From Liolophura sinensis (lineage: Eukaryota; Mollusca; Polyplacophora; Chitonida; Chitonidae): a stretch of 64,000 nucleotides of DNA. Positions 55,674-64,000 of the stretch are shown one piece after another (the stretch's first letter is position 1; every line of letters starts with the position of its first letter). Both the position numbers and the translations under genes were made by a program. Under the pieces are notes generated by a model. The model was not told where the DNA came from. It searched no databases and saw nothing but the letters and a program-made list of their open reading frames with translations. The DNA lies in the NCBI RefSeq assembly GCF_032854445.1, contig NC_088296.1, positions 14,174,706 through 14,238,705 of the forward strand, written 5' to 3'.

Positions 55674-56424
55674 TTATGTTTCTTTGTCGTCATTATCTTC
55701 GTTATCATCCTCGTCCCCACTCTAGCTCTCTTCCTTGATTTCTTTTGATCTGCGTTTTCTCTTCTTACTTGTCGACTTTCTTCTTTTTGCTGGACGCCGT
55801 GCTTTTCCCTTTTTCTGCACAGGACTGTCTTTGTCTTCACCCTCTGTGTCTTCTCCATCCCCCAACTGAACGTCCTCAGTTTTCGCGATCGTGTCAGGGT
55901 CTTTCCATGTTTTCTGACATTTGTCTCTAACGCTCGTCCTTTTTAAGCTGCTGGTGGAACTCGTTGATGCATCACCATCCTCATGTTTCATTCCTCTTTT
56001 TATTGCTTCACCTTTTTGTACATGGGAATCATTGCCCTTAACAACTTTCTGAGGGCTGTTGGCTTCCTTTTCTTCTTCTCCATGTTCGTCGCCTGCTCCA
56101 CTTTTTCTTTTAAGTCCCTTAAATGGCATAATCTTCTCTTTCAGAATATAACGGTTTCAAATGAAGCGATGACTTCTTTAATAAGAGACTGTTAAACACT
56201 TACGTTGATGGACGAACGAAAAATGCCCCTTGTCGGAATGTTGCTTCTGAAATGTACATAAATGGGAGTTTTCAGTACGAGAACTTCTTCCAGAAATTGT
56301 GTTCAGTTATTAGTTAACAAATGACATGAAATGGTCACCTTCTCACTGATAGCATCAGCCAAATCGCTCTCGTCACATCTGACATGTAACCCAAGATGAT
56401 GATGGACTGGAATTTCTACCATGA
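55674..56424 (-). CDS. Lysine-rich putative nuclear protein, two 3' exons
   Basis: The main exon on - contains ATG at 56129 and is open to TAG at 55722-55724 (135 codons). It continues in frame past it with the acidic tail SGDEDDNEDNDDKET to TAA at 55674. It is very rich in Lys, Glu and Ser, with GLKRKSGAGDEHGEEEKEA and KKGKARRPAKRRKSTSKKRK, the latter a strong nuclear localisation signal. An upstream exon is likely at 56347-56424: acceptor GTCTTTTTCATGGTAG, coding IPVHHHLGLHVRCDESDLAD, donor AAG|GTGACC, joining in phase to KIMPFKG. If so, ATG 56129 is internal and the gene begins further right. Its function is unknown; composition suggests chromatin or RNA binding. Confidence 0.5.
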
Positions 56425-56499
56425 AAAAGACAAAACAAAAACTGTTTGTCAAATCGGGAAAAAAATACAGTATATTGTGCTCCTCAGCATGCATTCAGG

Positions 56500-56739
56500 A
56501 TAAAATAGCGCAACCGGAGTATGACGTAAATCGCTGCTCTGGATTTTACTTTTACTTTATGACCTACATATGTAAATTCTAAAAATGTGATGTAAGCCCA
56601 TCTGCCTGCCCTATAGTATAGTGTTGACTTAGGTTTAGTGTAGGTAGCTCCTCGCAGCAATTCCCTGTGCAACTAGGCACAGCCGCGAAGCTGGTTACAC
56701 AAAATGAGCGTTCAGACATCTGCTTTCACTGCAGTAAAT
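56500..56739. other. Short intergenic DNA, nothing recognised
   Basis: Could contain further upstream exons of the lysine-rich gene; none is convincing. Confidence 0.3.
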
Positions 56740-58050
56740 TTGGGTGTAATAATAATTGACAGGACATTTGAGTGGATAGCTTACACTACATTTGGGTGTA
56801 GACCTTGCATTACATTTTGGTGTACGCCTTGTATTACATCTGTGTGTAGGCCGTACACTACACGTGGATGTATGCCTCACGGGACGTATGAGTGTAGCCC
56901 TTACACCGCATTTGAGTATAGACTTTACACTATGTTGAGTGTGTAGACCTTAAGCTACATTTGGGTGTAGGCCTTACTCTACATTTGTGTTAGGCCTTAC
57001 AGTACATTTGGGTGTACATTTTGCATTACATTTTGGTGTACGCCTTGTATTACATTTGTGTGTAGGCCTTACACTACACTTGGATGTATGCCTCACGGGA
57101 CGTATGGATGTAGGCCTTAGGCTACATTTGAGTATAGCCCTTACACCGCATTTGAGTATAAACCTTACACTATGTTGGGTGTGTAGACCTTAAGCTACAC
57201 TTGGGTGTAGACTATACACTACATTTGGGTGTAGGCCTTACTCTACATTTGTGTTAGGCCTTACACTACATTTGTGTTAGGCATTACACTACATTTGCGT
57301 TAGGCCTTACACTACATTTGTGTTAGGTTTTACACTACATTTGGGTGTATGCCTTACTCTACATTTGTGTTAGGCCTTACACTACATATGTGTTAGGCAT
57401 TACACTACATTTGTGTTAGGCCTTACACTACATTTGTGTTAGGTTTTACACTACATTTGGGTGTATGCCTTACTCTACATTTGTGTTAGGCCTTACACTA
57501 CATTTGTGTTAGGTTTTACACTACATTTTGGGTGTAGGTCTTACTCTACATTTGTGTTAGGCCTTACACTACATTTGTGTGTAGGCCTTACGCTACATTT
57601 GTGTTAGGCCTTACACTACACTTGCATGCAGGCATTGCACTACAATTGTGTCCGGCCTTTCACTACCCTTTGGATGTATGCCTAACTGGACATATGGGTG
57701 TAGGCCTTAGGCTACATTTAAGTGTAGCCCTTACACCGCATTTGAGTATAGATTTTACACTATATTGGGTGTGTAGACTTTACGCTACTTTTTGGGAGAA
57801 GGCCTAACGCTACATTTGTGTTAGGCTGTACGCTACGTTTTTGTGTAGGTCTTACACTACATTTGTGTTAGGCCTTAGGCTACATTTGTATGTAGGTCTT
57901 ATACTACATTTGTGTGTAGGTCTTAGGCTACATTTGTGTATAGGTCTTACGGGTTTGGTGTAGGTCTTACACTACATTTGAGTGTAGGTCTTACGCTACA
58001 TTTGTATATAGGTCTAACGCTAGAGTTTGGTGTAGGTCTTACAATAATTT
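56740..58050. repeat. 1.3 kb minisatellite with a 23-25 bp unit
   Basis: The unit is ACTACATTTGTGTTAGGCCT plus TAC (23 bp), or a 24-25 bp variant with TTTGGGTGTAGGCC. Dozens of copies occur. Segments of several units are themselves duplicated (for example around 56790-56900 and 57010-57120), showing higher-order growth. Open frames inside are artefacts. Confidence 0.93.
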
Positions 58051-60022
58051 AAGATAAAGGACCTACTTACTCTCACACATATCTGTAAGTTACAGACAAA
58101 CATACCAATTATTTATTTATTCAGATCCCACATCAGATTTACCAACTGTTTACACAAATAATTCTACCCCTGGTGATATCTTAATTCACATCCTACGTAC
58201 ATCTTCAACTAAAAGACATTATCTGCAAGAGTTCTACCTGCAGATAAAAAACAATAACTCGCAACATTATAGTGTCGGTATATCTTTACTAAAGCCCACT
58301 TATAAAGCATTACAACGTTTAGTGTAATGTCAATGGTACATTTTATCTTGAAAAGTTTAAAATGGACCTATAAGGTCAAAGATTTTTTCACTAAATGAAT
58401 AAATGCCTGATTATGCGTTTACTCCGGATCGGCGTACATTTATATCACAGTCGTATTATGACACGCTTGAGTGAATTGACATTAAATTATACAGCCTATG
58501 TTCTGTAATTTGATGCTTTTAGAATAAAGACAGGCCCAAAAAAGTCCGATAAAATCGCAAGTACAGCAGAGGAATTGATCGATTGTCCAATTGATCTCAT
58601 ATGTTACTACCAGGCTTGTCTACACTTATGTTACTTGCTGATCTCTCGTGAATCCTGTGCCGAGAGCTGTGGGGATAAAGGACATGGTGCCGAAAGTACC
58701 CTATTAGCCTGCTAACACCATCACTATCGTCCACGTTGAGGTATATGTATATAAAAGCTGGCTCAAATTAAACTCCTCAGGCTACGGTTGTGTAAATGTT
58801 GATACTAGCTGATTATTACTATGTAAATCACCTCCGAAATATAGATTCATGCATGCTTATCCAGAAACAAAAGTACCTACCTCGTAGTTATGTAAATCTA
58901 TCCCTAATTCAATGTGGGCGTTCCCAGTACGTTTCGAAGGATGTCTATTTCCTCACAAAGTCTTACCAGTATGCAATGTTCAACTACATATACTGACAGA
59001 GCCCGCGTACACAGCATGTTTCAGGGCTGTGTATGTAGGTCACCATGGGCTGGGTCGCATATATGGAGTAGCACTGGGCAGCCCACATCCATGAGCAGCC
59101 AACAGTAGGCTGCCCAGTGCTACTCGCTTTAAGGCTACACCAGTTTTCCGCAATTAAAAGTGACAGAGCTCCCAATTTTTAACAACGACGGCGTAGCTCT
59201 CAGGGATAAGGAGTTCCCTATCTGTTTCTTCAGCGAAAGGCGTTTAAAAAGTCATCGATGACGCCTTATCTAGGGAAATGATTTATTTATTTCTCTGATT
59301 GTGTTTTACGCTGTAGTCAAGATATCTCACTTAGACGAGAAGGCTAACAATAGAGGTATTGAAGAAGTTTGCACGGAACGTTAACATATGTGGAAAGAGC
59401 TACAAGAAACTACTTCAGTAACGAGTGCTACACATGTATATGTAATTCTACACTGTGGAGTAACATACGGTTGTCCTGACCAGCTATGCTCTTAAAAATC
59501 TCCAATGACAATCCCTAAAAAGGGATGCTCCACAGTGATATTTAGAGCTGCATTTGTTAATCAAGGGATTGTTTTATTTAATAGGCATATCTGAATATTT
59601 CATTTCTTTTCCACAGCGCGTAATAAACAGTTTAAATATTTTTTTTAGACATAAGACATGTTGATACGATCTTGTGTTAAACCATGAAGACTCAGTTCCA
59701 TAAACAACCATGTTCTAGCATAAATCACCGCAATATGTTTCTCCGCTTGTCCCATTTCTTCCAGTGTCTTCTTTAAAGTAAAGGACCGGTAATGTTTTTC
59801 ATGCCTCTATGCTTTGTAATACACTAAATAAACATTCACAGTGTTGAAATTCGGCAAAGATTGCGGCCTCCAGCGTAAATTTGGGGAGATATTTACTTAT
59901 TAAGTTCACCTAAGCGGTCCCGCCTGTCACCCAAAATAGCAAAGCAAACTTCGGGCACCGAGTCAGGCGTCCCTTTTGTTTACTAAGCAAACAAGTTCAC
60001 ACTGTCACAAAAGATTTTGAAA
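58051..60022. other. Intergenic DNA with a short perfect hairpin
   Basis: 59066-59083 (GAGTAGCACTGGGCAGCC) and 59108-59125 are exact reverse complements around a 24 bp loop. A weak SINE A fragment lies near 59280-59345. The last 100 bp should hold the THAP gene promoter and 5' UTR. No other feature. Confidence 0.55.
59066..59125. repeat. Perfect 18 bp inverted repeat with 24 bp loop
   Basis: Both arms match without error. There is no T-run after it and no known RNA family, so its role is unknown. Confidence 0.85.
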
Positions 60023-60394
60023 ATGGTCCGCAGATGTTGTGCTGGTTACTGCAGTAACACGAAAGACAAGGAGAAAGGGATTTGTCTCCATATGTTCCCA
60101 CACGACGATGAGAAAAGGCTCGATTTGTGGAACAAATTTGTGAAAACCAAACGAAAAGATTGGGTGACAGCGTCTCCAACTTCCCTGCTGTGCTCTTCAC
60201 ACTTTCGGGAAGATGATTTCTCCAACTTGGTTGAATTTAAGATGGGCTTTGTGGGTCAGCTGTATTTAAAGAACACTGCTGTACCTAATGTTCACGGCCA
60301 AATGTCTGCCAAGCCCTCTACAAGTGGACAAGATCAGCAAGTATCCGGTGGTAAGCGTCGCAGTGCAGCCACAGTGAAATTGTCAGCTCACAGG
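60023..60394 (+). CDS. THAP-domain protein, first coding exon
   Basis: ATG at 60023 (GAAAATGG) starts MVRRCCAGYCSNTKDKEKG. The protein has the THAP C2CH zinc finger: Cys pair near residues 5-10, FPHDDEKRLDLWNKFVK with the conserved Trp, LCSSHFREDDF giving the last Cys and His, and NTAVPNV with the closing AVP motif. THAP domains bind DNA in a sequence-specific way and occur in transcription factors and in transposases such as P and Kolobok. After residue 95 the sequence is a polar linker ending at donor CAGG|GTAGGT, so the rest of the gene lies in later exons that I could not find before the window ends or that overlap the - strand neighbour. Confidence 0.85.
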
Positions 60395-61002
60395 GTAGGT
60401 GACATTGTTATGTGCAACACTGTTTTGACAGCCTAAATAGAAACCATATCTTAAATTAAAAATTTCTGGCTGTAGGCCTAATGAAATCAAACATCGATTC
60501 GAGCAGGTGATATTGCGGCCAACATTGTGGTAGAACACACTGTAGAAAAAGCTGTGCCGGTTCTAAGAATGTTGTTGTTGTAACCTTATCCCTTCTGCAG
60601 CGTCCTTGCATAGTATGATATGCATAGCCTAAGCCAGCCTACCGCATTTTGCTGGCTGACTTATGCAGATAATTACCGTTTCATTTCTCATTTTTCTCCG
60701 TTTGGCTTAATTTTAAACATCAGGCGATTGCAAGTGTGCTACAGTTATCAAATCCATGTTAGGAAATACTGACAAAATTATCGGTATAGTAGGCCTACTT
60801 TTTGAAATTGAATTTGAAAATTCAGATAACTCAGCAATTTTGGTAACATATTAAACTTGCAATGTTAAGCCTGTTTTTGAATTTCCCACCCTCAGCCAGA
60901 CCACTCATGCTTTCAAATTTAATATTAAAAATCACAATTATTTCTGTCCCAACAGTCAGTAACATTTTAATATTCAAATTTATTTGATGTGAATTTATAT
61001 CG
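60395..61002. other. Gap between the THAP exon and the P2X7-like gene
   Basis: Intron of the THAP gene and 3' flank of the P2X7-like gene. AATAAA on - (TTTATT at 60979-60984) lies about 20 bp past the stop of the latter and is a likely polyadenylation signal. Confidence 0.5.
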
Positions 61003-61120
61003 CTATTTCGTAAATGGGACATTGTGGACACAGCATGCTGGAAGAACCACACGAATTCTTTTCCCCAACCATTTCCAACACCATCTACACAGCTGGCGAT
61101 ATGTTACATACCGATATTGC
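61003..61120 (-). CDS. P2X7-like gene exon 3: C-terminal block
   Basis: Begins after TTTGGTTTGCAG and encodes QYRYVTYRQLCRWCWKWLGK to VHNVPFTK and TAG at 61003-61005. It is short but carries the second conserved half of the domain, and joins exon 2 in phase 2. Confidence 0.85.
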
Positions 61121-62540
61121 CTGCAAACCAAATTATGAATGATAATGTACATAAATGGTCTGGTATATATCTTGTTATTTCGTTTTAACTTTGGGCATAT
61201 TAAGCTAATTCAATAATTACAATAATAAGTTTATGACGAAAACTACATTCTGCAAGTCATATTGTTTTTTTGTTTTACTGCAAACAATTTTTTTTATATC
61301 CACTGCGCATGATATATGTCGATGTAAGTAAACAAATGTCTTTGAAAATTGAATTATATGTATATGTTTGTGCTACATGTATTTCAATCATACTGGAAAG
61401 ATGAATGTGTGTATACTCAACTGACAAGCTATGTATCAAGGAAGTTAATAAAAGTTCTGTCAAGGACTTAATCAAACAGTATCCGTAGCATTTTTTCTGA
61501 CATGAGCATGATGAACTAACAGCTTAGAGGTACATGTATGCAAAGCGAGGAGTCCTGTGGTGAGGACAATGCTCTCGATATGCTTTCAAAATGTGTTCTA
61601 GCCGTGGAGCTTGAGACCAAGTGTTTTATAAATAACAGCATAATCCCTCTTTCCACATATAGGCCACAGGGACTTGATACCGATACATAGAATGACAACA
61701 AAATATATAGGCCCCTATGCTGTATATGCAGCTATATATGTATGGCCCTTCATCGGTACCAAGTGCCTGTGATATAGGTCAACTTTTGTCAAACATGGAA
61801 TCACATTAAAAAGTAAAGCCTCGCTACATTCTCAAAATTTCAACCTGGGATGTTGAACTTACGAATTATGGGTCAAATTCATTGGTCCATACTGTTGCCT
61901 ATACACATAGTAAGCCGTTTCCAGCACATCCCTATCCAGAACAACAGACTGAAAACCTGGGTGCTCTGTTATGCACTTCGGTTTTTCATCCCCGGGTGCC
62001 AACTCGATCCTATCCACCACTCTGGAAATTTCTTGGCAGCAAATGCATTCCTCTTGTGAATCCAGCGGATGACACTGACCACAAGTACACCTGGAACGAA
62101 TGGAGAATATAAGCATATAGACCTAGTTACTAACGCAGGGCAAATAACCAAAACAGCGCCTGGGTTGGCCATAAGCCTATTATAAAAATATCACGCTTGG
62201 ACATTTTGAGATAAGGTGGAATAAGTTGGGATCTAACGCTATGCTTATTTTATGACACAATATATGAACATTACGGTTAACTAGAAAACTTGTCGTACCA
62301 TTCAGTGTTCTCACGTCGGTCAGGACCCTCAGGCTCAATGTCCGTGACATTTCCTTCCACCTCGGGTGTCTCGTCTCCGTCCGATGACCACTCTGGTTCG
62401 AACATATACGGGTTTATGTCCAAAGTAGTAGCTTTGCAGGTGTCTACCTCTTCATCAAAGTCCGCATTTCCATCACTGCTACTGCTGCTCTCCATACTTT
62501 CCGACAAAAGACTCGACTCCTCGTATTCAGCATCAGCCAT
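61003..62540 (-). CDS. P2X7-like C-terminal (ballast) domain protein, 195 aa, three exons
   Basis: Exons on -: 62540-62299, 62090-61863, 61120-61003, joined in frame by GT-AG introns (donors TG|GTACGA and TTC|GTAAGT, acceptors CGTTCCAG and GGTTTGCAG); 588 nt in all. Exon 1 encodes an acidic Ser-rich N-terminus (MADAEYEESSLLSESMESSS, later NPYMFEPEWSSDGDE). The junction gives EW-CTCGQC. Exons 2 and 3 hold the cysteine-rich P2X7 tail domain: CTCGQC, CICCQEI, CITEHPGFQSVVLDRDVLET, YRYVTYRQLCRWCWKWLGKR, VVLPACC. In mammalian P2X7 this region binds zinc and guanine nucleotides, but this protein has no channel part and no transmembrane helix. Such stand-alone domains are numerous in invertebrates. 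Function unknown. The model is complete from ATG to TAG. Confidence 0.88.
61863..62090 (-). CDS. P2X7-like gene exon 2: main cysteine block
   Basis: 76 codons' worth of sequence from the first zinc-ligand-like Cys cluster to the TAYYVYRQQYGPMN helix. Frame is open on both sides, but family match starts exactly at the acceptor and ends at GTAAGT, which supports the splice sites. Confidence 0.87.
62299..62540 (-). CDS. P2X7-like gene exon 1: acidic N-terminus
   Basis: ATG at 62538-62540 is preferred over upstream in-frame starts because family members begin with a short Met-Ala-acidic segment. The exon is rich in Glu, Asp and Ser and ends RRENTEW at the donor. Confidence 0.75.
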
Positions 62541-63249
62541 TTCTTTTGTTTTAGTATATGTGGCCCAGTAGCTGCCTGAAGACCGGCTTCCCGACTCTAC
62601 GTCACGGGTCAAAGGTCATATCCCTGCTGAGCTGGGCGACTCGAACTCGGGGCTACTCGCCGGGGGGCACTTAATTAAGCTTAATTGACCCTAATTTAGC
62701 GAATTGTTTAAAACGGCTTATGGGGTTAGTTTTGGTAACCCTGTTCAGTATTTTTAATCTCGGGAAGCCCACTCACCGGTCCTTTACTTTAAGATCGATG
62801 ATAGCGCGTGTAAATTTGGCTATGGTCAATGTGTCTGCGAAAATGGGGTTAAAATATCTGGTTTTGAAAGACATCCTCGAAGCCAGGAGAGCATGGTTAA
62901 GATAACACCAGTGCAACTGCCGGAGGTTGTGAGCCACTCAAGGGTTGCTCCAAGCCGGATGTACATGTATAGTGTGATAGATGCATCTATGACACGCTAT
63001 TTCCTTTACGTACTCCGCAGTCGGTTATTTCTACTTTTAGGCAGTCAACAAGGATCTTATCAAGTTACTTTTACACTAGAGGTATCTAGGGCGATATACA
63101 GTGCGGCGTTTCATGCATTATATTGTTCCCACTAACGCGGCTAGTTTCTGGGATATAAAATGACATGCAAGAGAGTGGAGCGGTGAGTTCAAACCCGGTC
63201 ATATTACGGATTCTGTGCACTACGTACATTAAGAATGTGTTTTCCCTCT
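62541..63249. other. Upstream region of the P2X7-like gene, nothing else recognised
   Basis: Likely promoter on the - side close to 62.6 kb (GC-richer stretch with CCCGGGG-like runs around 62640-62670). Small open frames on + have no motif. Confidence 0.35.
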
Positions 63250-63430
63250 TTAGATGAGTGACTGACTGGGTGCTTGGGGTTTAACGTCGTACTCAACAAT
63301 TATTCAGTCATATGACGGCGAAGGAACCTAAGGAATTAGGTTGTATGTAATGTGCCTCCGTGTTGCAGGGCGGATTTCCACCGCGCTTTGATGTAGTGCT
63401 GCTTAAAACGACTTACCGGATCCACAAGTC
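63250..63430 (-). repeat. SINE family B, partial
   Basis: GGTTTAACGTCGTACTCAAC, CATATGACGGCGAAGGAACC, GTAATGTGCCTCCGTGTTGC and GCGGATTTCCACCGCGCTTT follow the 20.5 kb copy. The tRNA-like end is missing. Confidence 0.8.
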
Positions 63431-64000
63431 TTTGATTTCAAACGTCAACAATTCGCCGTATAAATACACCGACAGCAGTGAGCACCGACTTGAGCTCCCA
63501 AAATACGGAGCAAAAATCAATTAGACCAACAGTGGACAGGTTGATAGTAGATATTTCTTCAGATATATAGACGTGTATATGCACCACAATGCAAATATGT
63601 GAATGTTAATGAATAATGCCTAGGGTATTCAATAGAAGGTTAACCTGCCGATATCGTTTATTTTCCATTCGGTGGCTCAGAAAACAACGTTCGTGCAGTT
63701 AAGCATTAACGCATTGTTGTGCAGTTACAACAGTTGCTGTTTATAATAATCACAGCCTGGTTGTAGCACGAGGGCCATTGTACAGTTAACAAGCTCATTA
63801 CATGATACAGTGTTAAAAAAGCCTACCTGCCCTACATGAGCATATACACAAGTGAAAATTTACTTGGATATGAAAAGTTTTTGTTGACTGTACTGCCGAG
63901 AGCATCGTTTGTCCTGACAACGAGTATTAAGTGGTTTTACGTAAATAATAAAATAAAAATGAGGTGATGAGATTTAGATGATGAATCCTTACCGATTCAC
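63431..64000. other. Intergenic DNA, nothing recognised
   Basis: AT-rich with no coding frame or repeat seen. Confidence 0.45.

Overview
This is a 64 kb piece of an animal nuclear genome. Genes have introns with GT-AG splice sites, and between them lie SINEs, LTR retrotransposons, a Polinton-like remnant and many minisatellites. The two tRNA-derived SINE families, together with a P2X7-like gene, a THAP gene and a Gmr1-like retrotransposon, suggest a lophotrochozoan, most likely a mollusc. I cannot fix the species from the sequence alone.

Layout. (1) 1-3.1 kb: decayed Polinton/adintovirus-type element, with capsid and protease pieces on + and a broken family B DNA polymerase on -, followed by a long TA microsatellite. 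(2) 3.4-5.4 kb: repeats, including a roughly 580 bp foldback element. (3) 5.47-24.3 kb: an eight-exon + strand gene for a single-pass membrane protein, with signal peptide, four EGF-like exons, a short Ser/Thr stalk, one membrane span and a cytoplasmic tail with four Tyr-x-Asn motifs. Its fourth EGF exon carries an in-frame TAA. Its introns hold SINEs, minisatellites and a complete LTR retrotransposon (13.48-19.65 kb). (4) 25.32-31.48 kb: a younger copy of the same retrotransposon with a 4 bp target duplication. Both copies have integrase ahead of RNase H (the Gmr1 order), and both lack the reverse transcriptase catalytic core. (5) 31.5-55 kb: gene-poor accessory DNA holding a 43 bp minisatellite, SINEs, two copies of a composite tRNA-headed repeat, an 80 bp palindrome, a second Ty3/gypsy remnant, a broken gag-like reading frame, a non-LTR endonuclease remnant, and a 2.2 kb satellite with a 30 bp unit that is open on both strands. 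(6) 55-64 kb: a lysine-rich putative nuclear protein exon (-), a 1.3 kb minisatellite, a THAP-domain first exon (+) and a complete three-exon gene (-) for a small protein with the P2X7 C-terminal cysteine domain.

The genes do not form a pathway. The useful points are the gene models assembled from splice sites, the shared RT deletion in the two retrotransposon copies, and the nonsense codon in a phase-symmetric EGF exon that could be skipped without changing the frame.
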